From assembly GCF_009936235.1 (NCBI RefSeq), contig NZ_AP022314.1, positions 2,666,001-2,730,000 of the forward strand: DNA of 64,000 nucleotides, given 5' to 3'. Made by a program: the position numbers and the translations under genes. Below, piece after piece: positions 47,056-56,746 of the stretch; position 1 is the first letter of the stretch, and each line of letters begins with the position of its first letter. This stretch comes from Mycobacterium xenopi (GTDB lineage: Bacteria > Actinomycetota > Actinomycetes > Mycobacteriales > Mycobacteriaceae). The notes under the pieces were generated by a model. That model saw only the letters and a list, made by a program, of their open reading frames with translations. It was not told the origin of the DNA and searched no databases.

Positions 47056-49191
47056 ATGCCCGAGCCCGCGCCGTCGCTGGTCGAACTCGCCGAAAAATTC
47101 GGCATCGCCACCGAATACGAGGACTGGGCCGGTCGCCACATCGCCATTCCGGAGGAAACGTTGGTGGCCGTGCTCGGCGCTTTCGGTGTGGCCGCCGCGA
47201 CCGAGCAGGAGCGCCGGGCTGCGCTGGACGCCGACCACCGCGCGTATTGGGCACGCGCGTTGCCGCCCACGATCGTCGCGCGCGCCGGCGCACCGACCAC
47301 CATTTGGGCACACGTCAGCCACGGCGATCCGGCCGAGGTCTGGCTGCAACTGGAAGACGGTACCGTGCGCAGCGACCTGCGCCAGGTCGACAACTTCACC
47401 GCACCGTTCGATCTCGACGGCTGCTTGATCGGCGAGGCCAGCTTCGTGCTGCCGTCCGATCTGCCGCTCGGCTATCACCGGCTGCATCTGCGTTCCGGCG
47501 AACGTGACGCCGATACGGCAGTGATCGTGACGCCGAACCGGCTGGGGATCCCTGAGCGGCTCGGGCACAGTCGCAGCTGGGGCCTGGCCACCCAGCTGTA
47601 TAGTGTGCGATCTCAAAATTCTTGGGGCATCGGCGATCTCAGCGATCTCACCGACCTGGCCGTGTGGTCGGCGGCACAGCACGGCGCGGGCTACCTGCTG
47701 GTCAACCCGCTGCATGCGGCCACGCCGACCACACCGATGGAGCCCTCGCCGTACCTGCCGGCGTCGCGGCGTTTCGTCAACCCGCTTTACCTTCGAGTCG
47801 AGGCGATCCCGGAATTCGCATACCTGTGCAAGCGCGGCCGAATCTGGCGGCTGCGTCACACGGCCCAGCAGCGGGCCGACAAATCCCGGCTGATCGACCG
47901 GGACAGCGCCTGGGCGGCCAAACGACGGGCGCTCAAAGCGCTCTACCGGGTGCCGCGCTCGGCGGGCCGTGAGCTGGCCTATGCGGCGTTTCGCGCGCGC
48001 GAAGGCGCCGCGCTCGACGACTTCGCCACCTGGTGCGCGCTGGCCGAGCGCTACGGGGCCGACTGGCATCGGTGGCCGCCGGAGCTGCAGCATCCCGCCG
48101 GGGCGGGCGTCGCCGATTTCGTCGCGAAGCATCCTCGCGCGGTGGATTTTCACCGGTGGCTGCAGTGGCAGCTCGACGACCAACTGGCGGCCGCCCAATC
48201 CCAGGCGCTGCGGGCCGGGATGGTGCTGGGCATCGTGCACGACCTTGCCGTCGGCGCACACCCCAACGGCGCCGACGCCTGGGCGCTGCAGGACGTGTTG
48301 GCGCTCGGCGTGACGGCGGGCGCGCCGCCGGACGAGTTCAACCAGCTCGGCCAAGACTGGTCGCAACCACCGTGGCGGCCAGACCGCCTCGTAGAGCACG
48401 AGTACAAACCGCTGCGGGCCATGATCCGGTCCGTGCTGCGGCATGCCGGCGGCGTGCGCATCGACCACATCATCGGGCTGTTTCGGCTGTGGTGGATTCC
48501 GCGTGGCGCTCCGCCCACCGCGGGCACCTACGTGCGCTACGACCACGAGGCGATGGTCGGCGTCGTCGCCCTGGAGGCGCACCGCGCCGGCGCCCTGGTG
48601 GTGGGTGAGGACCTGGGCACCGTCGAGCGGTGGGTCCGCGACTATCTATGGGCCCGCGGGGTGTTTGGCACTTCCATTCTGTGGTTCGAGCTAGACCGTG
48701 ACGGTGACCGCAGACCGCTGCCGGCCGAGCGTTGGCGTGAGCACTGCCTGTCGTCGGTCACGACCCACGACCTCCCCCCAACCGCCGGCTACCTGACCGG
48801 AGAACATGTGCGGCTACGGCAATCACTGGGTTTGTTGACCCGGCCGGTGCAGGAAGAACTGGAAGCCACCCGCGAGGAACTGGCCGCCTGGACCGCCGAG
48901 CTGCGTCGCGTCGGATTGCTGGGTGACGACGCCGGCGTCGAGGAGACGGTCGTGGCGCTGCACCAGTATCTGGGGCGCACACCGTCGCGGCTGCTCGGGC
49001 TGGCGCTGACCGACGCGGTCGGCGACCGGCGCACCCAGAACCAGCCGGGCACCACCGACGAATACCCCAATTGGCGGGTTCCGCTGGCCGGGCCGGACGG
49101 CCGGCCGTTGCTGCTCGAGGACGTGTTCATCGATCGTCGGGCCGCCGCGTTGGCCGAGACAATGCGGGCAGCTACCGGCGCTGCCTGTTAG
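47056..49191 (+). CDS. malQ: 4-alpha-glucanotransferase (amylomaltase) MalQ
   Basis: A 711-residue GH77 enzyme that transfers alpha-1,4-glucan chains in maltodextrin and glycogen metabolism. Catalytic-core motifs are visible: RIDHIIGLFRLWWIP (nucleophile Asp region), VVGEDLGTVE (acid/base Glu) and SVTTHDLPPTAGYL (third acid). The N-terminal beta domain matches M. tuberculosis MalQ. ATG 47056 (MPEPAPSLVELAEKFG) is preferred over upstream in-frame codons because homology begins there. Divergent from eccB5, as in M. tuberculosis. Confidence 0.96.
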   Translation: MPEPAPSLVELAEKFGIATEYEDWAGRHIAIPEETLVAVLGAFGVAAATEQERRAALDADHRAYWARALPPTIVARAGAPTTIWAHVSHGDPAEVWLQLEDGTVRSDLRQVDNFTAPFDLDGCLIGEASFVLPSDLPLGYHRLHLRSGERDADTAVIVTPNRLGIPERLGHSRSWGLATQLYSVRSQNSWGIGDLSDLTDLAVWSAAQHGAGYLLVNPLHAATPTTPMEPSPYLPASRRFVNPLYLRVEAIPEFAYLCKRGRIWRLRHTAQQRADKSRLIDRDSAWAAKRRALKALYRVPRSAGRELAYAAFRAREGAALDDFATWCALAERYGADWHRWPPELQHPAGAGVADFVAKHPRAVDFHRWLQWQLDDQLAAAQSQALRAGMVLGIVHDLAVGAHPNGADAWALQDVLALGVTAGAPPDEFNQLGQDWSQPPWRPDRLVEHEYKPLRAMIRSVLRHAGGVRIDHIIGLFRLWWIPRGAPPTAGTYVRYDHEAMVGVVALEAHRAGALVVGEDLGTVERWVRDYLWARGVFGTSILWFELDRDGDRRPLPAERWREHCLSSVTTHDLPPTAGYLTGEHVRLRQSLGLLTRPVQEELEATREELAAWTAELRRVGLLGDDAGVEETVVALHQYLGRTPSRLLGLALTDAVGDRRTQNQPGTTDEYPNWRVPLAGPDGRPLLLEDVFIDRRAAALAETMRAATGAAC

Positions 49192-49202
49192 CTTCGAGTG
49201 CC

Positions 49203-50084
49203 ATGAAAGTCGCCGTGGTCGCCCCGGTCGCTGCCGGGGTGACTGCGGATCCGGCGTGGATGGTGGGTTTCGCCCAGCACCTCGAAGCTTGCGGTTTCGA
49301 ATCGATCGTGGTCGCCGAACACACCGTGCTAGCGGTCCGCTACGACAGCGTCTACCCCTACGACAGCTCCGGTCGCGTAGATTTGGCCGCGGACTGCCCG
49401 GTGCCCGATCCGCTTGAGCTGCTTGCGTTTTTGGCCGGCCACACCGAGCGGCTGGGGTTGGCTACCGGGGTACTGGTGTTGCCCAACCACCATCCGGTCG
49501 TGCTGGCCAAACGAGCGGCCACGGTCGATGCGCTCTCAGGTGGTCGGCTTCGGCTGTGCGTCGGCGTGGGGTGGCTGCGCGAAGAGGTCGAGGCGTGCGG
49601 GGCAGCGTTCGCCACCCGGGGGCGGCGGGCCGATGAGCAGATTGCGGTACTGCGCGCACTATGGGCTGACCACCCGCGTGGCGTCAGCCACCACGGCGAG
49701 TTCTTCCATTTCGACAGCCTGATGTGCTATCCCAAACCCGTTGCCGGCGCGGGTATTCCGGTGCACATCGGTGGACACAGCCGGGCGGCGGCGCGGCGGG
49801 CCGGCCGCTTGGGCGACGGGTTTCAGCCCCTGGGGGTCAGCGGTGCCGAGTTGGCGTCGCTGCTGACGCTGATGCGCGACGAAGCGGTGACTGCCGGACG
49901 CGACCCGGACGCTTTGGAGGTTTCGCTGGGCCATCTGGTCACCAAGATCGACGCCGACCGCGCCGGTCGCCTCGCCGAGCAGGGCGCGGACCGCATCGTC
50001 CTGGGCATGCCCGCGATCACCGATATCGAGCAGGCCAAAGACGTCTTGTCGGCGTGCGCGCAACGGCTGGAGCTCTCGACGTGA
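49203..50084 (+). CDS. LLM-class F420-dependent oxidoreductase
   Basis: A 293-residue TIM-barrel protein of the luciferase-like monooxygenase family starting MKVAVVAPVAAG. Typical segments are ESIVVAEHTVL, GRLRLCVGVGWLREEVEACG and IPVHIGGHSRAAARRAGRLGDGFQP, which place it with mycobacterial F420-linked enzymes of the Rv-type TIGR03619 group. The substrate is unknown. It follows malQ by 11 bp and overlaps the next gene by 4 bp (GTGA), so the two are probably co-translated. The ATG is chosen where homology begins. Confidence 0.88.
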   Translation: MKVAVVAPVAAGVTADPAWMVGFAQHLEACGFESIVVAEHTVLAVRYDSVYPYDSSGRVDLAADCPVPDPLELLAFLAGHTERLGLATGVLVLPNHHPVVLAKRAATVDALSGGRLRLCVGVGWLREEVEACGAAFATRGRRADEQIAVLRALWADHPRGVSHHGEFFHFDSLMCYPKPVAGAGIPVHIGGHSRAAARRAGRLGDGFQPLGVSGAELASLLTLMRDEAVTAGRDPDALEVSLGHLVTKIDADRAGRLAEQGADRIVLGMPAITDIEQAKDVLSACAQRLELST

Positions 50085-50554
50085 CCGTGCGCCCAGCCGA
50101 CCGGGCGGCTCTCTCGGATTTGGTACACCGCTACGCCAGCGGCATTGACGATCGCCAATTCGACGCCGTTGCAATGCTTTTCACACAGGACGCGGAACTG
50201 ACGGTGCCGGACCCGCCGACGACGCTCGAGCCGGTCGTCCGGCATGCCGGTCGGGCCGCCGTCGGCGCAGCGCTCACCGCGGTCGCCACTACAGTGCGCA
50301 CCGAGCATGCGATTGTCGGGGAAGTGTACGACCGGGGTCCACGCACCGATGCTGCGCGCGGACGGATCACGTGCGTGGCCCACCATTGGGACCACCGTGG
50401 TGACCAGCTCGTCGACGTGGTGTGGCATGTGCGCTACGACGACGACTATCAGCGCACTGACGCCGGTTGGCGGATCTGTCGGCGGGTGCTGACGATCAAT
50501 GCCATCGAGACGCGGCCGCTGCGACGGCTGCGCCCGGCCGACGTTCCCAGCTAA
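50081..50554 (+). CDS. SnoaL-like / NTF2-fold protein
   Basis: A 157-residue protein starting from GTG 50081, overlapping the preceding stop. The pattern RAALSDLVHRYASGIDDR then FDAVAMLFTQDAELTVPD, with a later WRICRRVLTIN strand, is the SnoaL-like NTF2 fold. It serves in dehydratases, ring-hydroxylating beta subunits and small enzymes. Coupling with the F420-type oxidoreductase suggests one pathway. No specific activity can be assigned. Confidence 0.82.
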   Translation: MTVRPADRAALSDLVHRYASGIDDRQFDAVAMLFTQDAELTVPDPPTTLEPVVRHAGRAAVGAALTAVATTVRTEHAIVGEVYDRGPRTDAARGRITCVAHHWDHRGDQLVDVVWHVRYDDDYQRTDAGWRICRRVLTINAIETRPLRRLRPADVPS

Positions 50555-50619
50555 CTCCCAGGCGTTGTTTCCATCATGTTAACCATGTCACACAGTGGTA
50601 ATCGTGTATCTTCGCGCGA

Positions 50620-52455
50620 GTGACCACGACAGACGTGAACGGCGCCCAGGCGCACAACGACTCGGCTGGCGGTGATGTGCCGACGCACAACGGCACCGCC
50701 ACCGCGTTAGCGGTCGGCGCCCCGCTGACATTCGACCCGGATTATCGCAGCGAAGTACACACCGCCGAGGACACCATCGATGTGGAGACCTACGGCGGCG
50801 GGTTCGACCTGACCCGGCGAGCCACCGCGCCGAAGCTGCGGGTGGGCCGAGACAAGTGGTTCAACTTGCTGTGGCTGCTTCCGATTGGCTTCGCGATGCT
50901 GGTCGCCGCGGTCGCGATCGGCAAGGGCCTGTACCACATGCCGGCGGTGCACGCATTCATCCAGCGTTACCCCGGCACCGACACCCGAGGCGTCAAGCCG
51001 GGCATCCCGGCGTGGATCGGCTGGACCCATTTCTTCAATCTGTTCATGATGATGTTCATCATCAGAACCGGGATCCAGATCCTCTGCGACCATCCGCGGC
51101 TCTACTTCAGCCGCAACGCCACGCCCGGCAAGGACGAATGGCTGCGCGTTGGCCCACCCGTTCCGGACGACGAGTACTGGACCGCCAACGCCGACACGGT
51201 CGCGCTGCCAAGGCATTTTGGGCTTCCCGGGTTTCGCCACTCGATCGGGCTGGCGCGGTGGTGGCACTTGGGTGTCGACGTGCTGTGGCTGCTCAACGGC
51301 GCTGTCTTCTACGTATTGCTGTTTGCCACCGGACAGTGGCGGCACATCGTGCCGACCAACTGGGACGTCTTCCCCAACGCCGTCTCGGTGGCGATCCAAT
51401 ACCTGTCTCTGCACTGGCCGACCGACAACGGGTGGGTGGCCTACAACGGGTTGCAGGTGTTGGCGTACTTCACCACGGTGTTCATCGCCGCCCCGGCCGC
51501 GCTGTTGACCGGCCTGGGCATGTCGCCGGCGCTGTCGCAGCGTGTGCACTGGCTCAGTAAGCGGTTGAGCATCCAGCATGCCCGCTCGCTGCACTTTCTA
51601 GTGCTGGTGTACTTCTTGTTCTTCATCCTGGTGCACGTGACGTTGGTGTTCACCACCGAGGCGCTGCGCAACCTCAACCACATGTTCGCCGCCCGCGACG
51701 ACGACAGCTGGGTGGGCTTTTGGTTTTTCGCCGCGGCCATGGTGGTGACCGCGGTGGCGTGGGTGTGGGCCACTCCCTTCACCATTCGCCATCCCCGGGT
51801 GGTGCAACGGGTGGGCTATGCGCTGGTCGGGCCCTTCCAGCGGATGCTGGAAAAACTGGACCCCAAGCCGGGCGCCTTCACCGAAGACGACATCTCACCG
51901 CATCACTGGCGCAACGGTCGCCTGCCCGAAACCGTCGAGTACAAGGAGCTGGAGAAAAACGACTTCCGCGACTGGCGGCTACGGGTTTACGGCCTCGTCG
52001 AGCATCCGATGGAGTTCTCGCTCGACGATCTCAAGGCGCTGCCCTACCACGAGCAGATCAGCCAGCACTTCTGCATCCAGGCATGGTCGGGCGTCGCCAA
52101 ATGGGGTGGCGTGCATATGAAGACGATCATGGACATCGTCAAACCGCTGCCCGAGGCCAAATGGGTGGTGTTCTACTCGATGGGTCTCGGCGCAACCGGC
52201 GGGATCTACTACAACGCGCACCCGATTTCGCAGATGACCCATCACATGACCATGCTGGCCTACAACATGAACGACCAGCCGCTGCCCTACATGCACGGCA
52301 AGCCGCTGCGGCTGCGCAACGAATTGCAGCATGGTTTCAAGCTGGTGAAGTGGATCAAGGGCATCGAATTCGTCGCCGACTACCGCGAGATCGGCAGTGG
52401 CTACGGCGGATACAGCGAAGACCACAAGTTCTTCGGCCGCCACCAGACGCTATAG
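50620..52455 (+). CDS. Cytochrome b561-like / molybdopterin (SUOX-type) oxidoreductase fusion
   Basis: A 611-residue fusion. Residues about 1-85 are soluble. Residues about 85-420 hold 5-6 TM helices with paired His residues (HFFNLF; RWWHLGVD; SLHFLVLVYFLFF) like a di-heme cytochrome b561. Residues about 440-611 are a sulfite-oxidase/MsrP-type molybdopterin domain with the cofactor-ligating Cys in SQHFCIQAWSGVAKWGG (about 484). The architecture suggests quinone-linked electron flow to a membrane-attached Mo-enzyme. The start is GTG 50620; no strong ribosome site is present. Substrate unknown. It converges with the gene at 52491. Confidence 0.85.
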   Translation: MTTTDVNGAQAHNDSAGGDVPTHNGTATALAVGAPLTFDPDYRSEVHTAEDTIDVETYGGGFDLTRRATAPKLRVGRDKWFNLLWLLPIGFAMLVAAVAIGKGLYHMPAVHAFIQRYPGTDTRGVKPGIPAWIGWTHFFNLFMMMFIIRTGIQILCDHPRLYFSRNATPGKDEWLRVGPPVPDDEYWTANADTVALPRHFGLPGFRHSIGLARWWHLGVDVLWLLNGAVFYVLLFATGQWRHIVPTNWDVFPNAVSVAIQYLSLHWPTDNGWVAYNGLQVLAYFTTVFIAAPAALLTGLGMSPALSQRVHWLSKRLSIQHARSLHFLVLVYFLFFILVHVTLVFTTEALRNLNHMFAARDDDSWVGFWFFAAAMVVTAVAWVWATPFTIRHPRVVQRVGYALVGPFQRMLEKLDPKPGAFTEDDISPHHWRNGRLPETVEYKELEKNDFRDWRLRVYGLVEHPMEFSLDDLKALPYHEQISQHFCIQAWSGVAKWGGVHMKTIMDIVKPLPEAKWVVFYSMGLGATGGIYYNAHPISQMTHHMTMLAYNMNDQPLPYMHGKPLRLRNELQHGFKLVKWIKGIEFVADYREIGSGYGGYSEDHKFFGRHQTL

Positions 52456-52490
52456 CCCTATAGCCGTGGCATGAGCGGATCCGCCGGCGC

Positions 52491-53243
52491 CTACGGACTG
52501 GCCAGCAGTGTGCCGAATTTCGCCGCCAGCCAAGGTTTACGCCCGCCGGCACGCAGCTTGCCGCGAATGATCTGCGACCACTGCGAGACTCGGCCGTAGC
52601 CGGCGAGAAGGAAAGCGACCGGATCGGCGGTGATGATGCAGTCCGCGCGCTCACCGGCCGGGCCGACCACGCCGGTGCCGTCATCGACCGCCATCCGATA
52701 ACGAGGCCCGCCGCGCAACCGGAGCTCGAAGCTGACGTGCACTGCGCGGCAACGGTCGGGCCGCAGGTAGTTGGGCGCCAGCGCCAGCACGGCGGGAAGC
52801 ACCAGCAACGCATCGTCACGGCGGATGCTCCACGGCTGGTGGGTGGCCCGGGCGATGTCCAGGCCGTGGACCAGTTGCTCGCCCAGCAGTAGGCAGGTCA
52901 TGAAAGCCGGCTCCAACACCAGCCCGTCAGCTGTGGCGATCGCGGCGGGCTGGGAAGCGTCGATGGTTGCCGCGGCGGCGAGATAGTGCACGGCGGTGTC
53001 CTCCAGCATGTCGGCCAGCCGCCACAGGTCTCGTTCGGGCACGGCGGTCAAGTGGCGAGCGTTGACCGCGGCGCGCAGCCGCCACGGCGGCCGGTCGACC
53101 ACCCGGTCCGAAACGCGATACCCGTTGACATGGTTGGTCAGCGCCTCGGTGTATTCACGGAGGTCGCCGACCACATGCGCCGCTGTCTGGCTGGCGTTCC
53201 AAGCCAGTCCCGGCACCGGAGCGCCGGGGATTTCGTGACACAT
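52491..53243 (-). CDS. Maleylpyruvate isomerase-type (MDMPI_N) protein, short N-terminus
   Basis: A 250-residue protein with a DinB-like N-terminal four-helix region (VPGLAWNASQTAAHVVGDLREYTEAL) characteristic of mycothiol-dependent maleylpyruvate isomerase relatives. An SCP2-like sterol-carrier C-terminal fold follows (MAVDDGTGVVGPAGERADCIITADPVAFL). Usually 20-40 residues precede the VPG motif; here only MCHEIPGAP does (ATG 53243). The divergent TetR frame begins three bases away, so neither gene has room for a promoter. Function not assignable; it could be truncated. Confidence 0.72.
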   Translation of the reverse strand: MCHEIPGAPVPGLAWNASQTAAHVVGDLREYTEALTNHVNGYRVSDRVVDRPPWRLRAAVNARHLTAVPERDLWRLADMLEDTAVHYLAAAATIDASQPAAIATADGLVLEPAFMTCLLLGEQLVHGLDIARATHQPWSIRRDDALLVLPAVLALAPNYLRPDRCRAVHVSFELRLRGGPRYRMAVDDGTGVVGPAGERADCIITADPVAFLLAGYGRVSQWSQIIRGKLRAGGRKPWLAAKFGTLLASP

Positions 53244-53245
53244 CG

Positions 53246-53737
53246 GTGGACGATTTGGCACGCGCGGCCCGGGTCACCACCGGTGCTCTGTATCACCACT
53301 TCCCCACCAAGACCGCGCTTTTCGAGGCGGTTTTTGAGCATGCCCACACCGAGTTGATGAACCACGCGATGGAAGCCGCCCGGGAGGCGTCCGATGATCT
53401 CGACGAGCTCGCGCGGGGCTTCGACGCGTTCCTGGCGGCGGTGCTGCAACCCGAGCTGCAGCGCATCTTGATCATCGACGGCCCTGCGGTGCTGGGACTG
53501 GCCCGCTACACCGAACTGGACGAGCGTTACGCGTTTGCGGTGATCGTCGAGGCTTTTCGCGCGGCGACGGCCGCCGGCACGCTGCGAGTTGACGACCCCG
53601 AGACAATCACTCGGCTGCTGCTGGGGGCGCTGAGTCGCGGCGCAATGCTGATCGCCAACTCGCCGCACCCCGGCGAAACCCGGGATGCCGTCGCGCGGAG
53701 CATGCGGACCCTGCTCGACGGCTTCCGCCCGCGCTGA
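53246..53737 (+). pseudogene. TetR-family regulator, N-terminally truncated
   Basis: The frame from GTG 53246 encodes the recognition half of the TetR HTH (VDDLARAARVTTGALYHHFPTK) and a complete ligand-binding domain of about 130 residues. The frame remains open and homologous a little further upstream (GFRDTS), but the first helices of the DNA-binding domain (usual R..ILDAA..LF segment) are missing. Their place is taken by the divergent MDMPI-type gene. It is probably a remnant left by a deletion or rearrangement and unlikely to bind DNA normally. Confidence 0.65.
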
Positions 53738-53829
53738 GCCGCGCCCAGCCGTTTTCCCGGGCCGGGATTTGGGTAGCAAGCTCAACACCGCTTCGGGCGG
53801 CGAGCTGGAGTGACAGTGGGGAGAAGCTA

Positions 53830-54132
53830 ATGGGAGACACCTCACGCGACCCGGTCGATTACCACCGGACCACCCGTCCGCACGCGGGCGAGGCGATAAG
53901 TGACGTGACGAATCTGCCCGGGCTCGTTTTGGTGGGAACCGGTGTCGTGGCGATGGCCATCTGCGTGGCCGCCTTCGCAATGGGGCAGGTCGGCGTCGGC
54001 ATCGCGGCCGTGGTCGTCGCGCTGCTTGCCAGTGCAGCCGGGATGGCTTGGCTTGCCGCGGAGCGCAGGCGAGTGCGCGACATCGAACGCCGACAGCTGG
54101 CCCGCCGGTCAGGCGATTCTGCGGCGGGTTAA
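53830..54132 (+). CDS. UsfY-like small membrane protein
   Basis: A 100-residue protein starting MGDTSRDPVDYHRTTRPHAGE, a pattern (DPVDH.RTTRP.AGE) that I associate with UsfY-family mycobacterial proteins. Two TM segments follow (LPGLVLVGTGVVAMAICVAA; VGVGIAAVVVALLASAAGMA) and a basic Arg-rich C-terminus. GGGGAGAAG lies before ATG 53830. It converges with the decarboxylase gene with a 4-bp overlap. UsfY itself lies beside sigF in M. tuberculosis; role unknown. Confidence 0.65.
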   Translation: MGDTSRDPVDYHRTTRPHAGEAISDVTNLPGLVLVGTGVVAMAICVAAFAMGQVGVGIAAVVVALLASAAGMAWLAAERRRVRDIERRQLARRSGDSAAG

Positions 54133-55618
54133 GCCACGACGCGGATGTGCTTCAACTGCCGGTCGGCGGGATCCGGCAGCGTCATCCCAGCCTCGACCCC
54201 GGATCGCAGGTATTCGATGACGGCGCCGTTGAGCCGCTCACCCGGCACCACAGCCGGAACCCCGGGCGGGTACGGCGTGATCTGCTCCGCCGCGATGCGC
54301 CCTGCCGCCTCGGCCGCCGGAACCACCTCGACCGGACCGAAAAACGCTTCGCGAGGCAGCATTACCGTCTCGAGCTGCAATTCTTCCGGCGACGGCAGCC
54401 GCATCTGCGACGGTGCATCGACCGACCCGGCCGCGTCGCGCCAGGCCGCTAGCGCATCCACGAGGCGTTCGGTGCTTCGCGGATCGTCAGCGAATGACAA
54501 GGTCGCCAGGATTCGCCGATGGTCGGCCAACCCGACATCGATGCGATGGTGCCGGCGCAGCCAGTCGCGAGCCTGATACCCCGACGCTCCGGTCGCCGAT
54601 ACGTCCAGCAGCACCTGCAGGCGGTCCAAGTCGTGCGACGCCTCGGTGCCGAGCAGCTCGTCCTCCATGACGTCGACATCGGGAATCTCGCCGATGCGTT
54701 CCCGGACGTCTTTGGCCAAATGTAATGCAGCGCCGAGCAATTCCCGTCCATGCTGGACCATCTGTCGCCGCCAGCCGTCGAGCGCAGCGTAGTTCATCAC
54801 ATTCGGGCTCGTCGTCATCAGCAGGTCCGCGCACGCAGCAAGCCGGTCGCGGTCCACCAGGTCGCCTTGCGCGTGATATACCGAGCCCTGCTCGAAGCCG
54901 GCGCCCATCTTGTGTACGCTCACCACGCAGATATCAGCGCCGGCGTCCATCGCCCAAGTCGGCAGATTCGGATGGAATGGCAGATGGGCGCCCCACGCCT
55001 CGTCCACGATCAACGGCTTGCCGCGCTCGTGACAAATGTCTGCAATCCGGGCCAGATCGGCACAGGTTCCATACGGCGACGGGCTGACAATCAATGCCCC
55101 GGCAGCATCGGGATACTCCTGCCACGCCACGGCAACCCGCTCAGGTGACGGCGGGTGGCACAAGTGACGCTCGACATCCCAGCGTGGGGTGATCCAACGC
55201 GGGCGGATGCCGGCGAAAATCAGCCCACCAACGATGGACTTGTGGCTGTCCCGGGCGACGAGCAGACCGCCGTCCGCACCTCCGGCAACGCCATCATCGC
55301 CGCCCGCACGGACAGCGAGCTACCGCAGGTGGAAAAGAACGCCGAGGATGCGCCAACCGCGTCGGCCATCAGCTCTTCGGCCTGCGCGAGATACCGGCCG
55401 CCGGAACGCCAGTCGTCCATGCCACCGCTGGCCAGCATGTCGGCGCGGAACGGATCTCTACCCAGCACGGCCAGCACCCGCTCGTCGGCCCCTCGGCCTT
55501 GCCGATGCCCAGGCGGGCTGAAGCCGTAGCGGTCGTTGCGGTGGTAGTCGGCCACAGCGTCCAGCAACGGCGCCCGGCTGTGGTCCATGGCCAGACAATA
55601 CTGCTCGGGTGACGCCAC
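54129..55618 (-). CDS. Orn/Lys/Arg decarboxylase-family PLP enzyme (frameshifted)
   Basis: The combined product of about 495 residues is a fold-type I PLP decarboxylase. The N-terminal half (DRYGFSPPGHRQGRGADE; AFFSTCGSSLSVRAAMM) and the core half (LIVDEAWGAHLPFHP; VVSVHKMGAGFEQGS with the PLP-binding Lys) are in different frames. Inserting one G near 55285 links them through GGADGGLLVARDSHKSIVGG. Enzymes of this family make diamines such as cadaverine, putrescine or agmatine; the substrate here cannot be told. The C-terminus overlaps the usfY-like gene by 4 bp. The break is probably an indel error or a recent mutation. Confidence 0.85.
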
Positions 55619-55640
55619 CGGTTGCGACGCGGCCAGCCGC

Positions 55641-56069
55641 TCAGCGCAGGGCTGCCAGGTTGGCTATCGACTTGTGCGCATCAGACTTCACGACCCGGGC
55701 GACCAGCCGCCCGAGGGGCCCGTTGAGCACTCCGCCCTTGATCTCGGCGGTCAGACGAAACACCGTGCCGGGATGGTTGTCGGTGAGCGTCATCCTCACT
55801 GCGAGCCGAATTCCGCCGCGGCCCCGGCCTTTTAGTTCAATGACTTCCGGTTCGTCATAACGGGTGACGGTCCAGTGGATGACGTTGCGAAAGCCCTTCA
55901 CTTTGATGCACGCCGATACGGAGGTGCCCTCTTCGATGGTGGACGGAACTGCACCGCGCCAGCCGCCGAAAATCGTCATCCACTCCCCGAACCGGCTCAG
56001 GTCTGACGCCAGCTTCCAGGCGGCAGCCGGTTCTAGCTCGGATGTCGTCGAAACCTCTACTCGTGCCAT
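55641..56069 (-). CDS. SRPBCC / polyketide-cyclase-like protein
   Basis: A 142-residue protein starting MARVEVSTTSELEPAAAW (ATG 56069; GGAGGG upstream). It has the START-like pattern of Rv0910-type mycobacterial proteins: WKLASDLSRFGEWMTIFGGW, VKGFRNVIHWTVTRYDEP, and a long C-terminal helix. Such proteins bind hydrophobic ligands or act as single-domain toxins in some TA pairs, but no antitoxin gene is adjacent. Function not assigned. Confidence 0.8.
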   Translation of the reverse strand: MARVEVSTTSELEPAAAWKLASDLSRFGEWMTIFGGWRGAVPSTIEEGTSVSACIKVKGFRNVIHWTVTRYDEPEVIELKGRGRGGIRLAVRMTLTDNHPGTVFRLTAEIKGGVLNGPLGRLVARVVKSDAHKSIANLAALR

Positions 56070-56164
56070 GTCGTGGTCCACCCTCCAACTGACGCTGCGT
56101 GGTACACCCGGCCCCGCATACCCGACCGCTGCAGCCCGATAAACCCGCGCGTCGCCACCCCGTT

Positions 56165-56746
56165 TCAGGCGCTGTCCCAGGCGGCAGCCAATTCCTTGGC
56201 CACGTCGATGACTTGGGCGGCTTGTGATTGCGGTGAGTCGATTTCGTTGGCGACATGCTGAGCGATGTAGCGGCGAATCTCACCGTCGACGCCCGCCACG
56301 ATCCGCAACAGCTCACCGCGGATCGAGGTGGCGGCGACGTGAACCATGATGTCCGACGGCCTCGGCTTGCCCACGTCGATGACCAGCAGCAGCGGCTCGG
56401 CCGCGTGCGCAGAAGCGCGCAAGGCGATTTCGCCGTCGACCATGAACCGCTGCTTGTCTAATCGCAAATCGACGATCATCTCGATCGCCAGTGGAATCCG
56501 GATATCGAAGGTGATCATCTGGCCGAGATTCCGGGTCACCTGCGGCTGCTGGATCTTGACATTCGCGCTGACCCGGGCAAGCCCGCCCGGTCCCTGCCGG
56601 ATCGGGCCGGTCTGGAACTCTTCACCGGCGATCTGGCTGAACGCCGCGGCGACGCGGGCCTCGGTAACAGCGACCTCGAAGAACCTGCGACCGAATTCTT
56701 CATAGGTCACGTAGTTGTGGGTCTGCATAAATTCATACCGTCTCAT
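56165..56746 (-). CDS. Conserved mycobacterial hypothetical protein
   Basis: A 193-residue soluble protein starting MRRYEFMQTHNYVTYEEF (ATG 56746). The N-terminus appears helical (FGRRFFEVAVTEARVAAAFSQI). A predicted beta-rich middle follows (MITFDIRIPLAIEMIVDLRL; ALRASAHAAEPLLLVIDVG), then a helical C-terminus. Composition and codon use look genuine, and I have a general impression of homologues in other mycobacteria, but no function is known to me. Upstream in-frame extension to 57097 has no coding character. Confidence 0.7.
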   Translation of the reverse strand: MRRYEFMQTHNYVTYEEFGRRFFEVAVTEARVAAAFSQIAGEEFQTGPIRQGPGGLARVSANVKIQQPQVTRNLGQMITFDIRIPLAIEMIVDLRLDKQRFMVDGEIALRASAHAAEPLLLVIDVGKPRPSDIMVHVAATSIRGELLRIVAGVDGEIRRYIAQHVANEIDSPQSQAAQVIDVAKELAAAWDSA

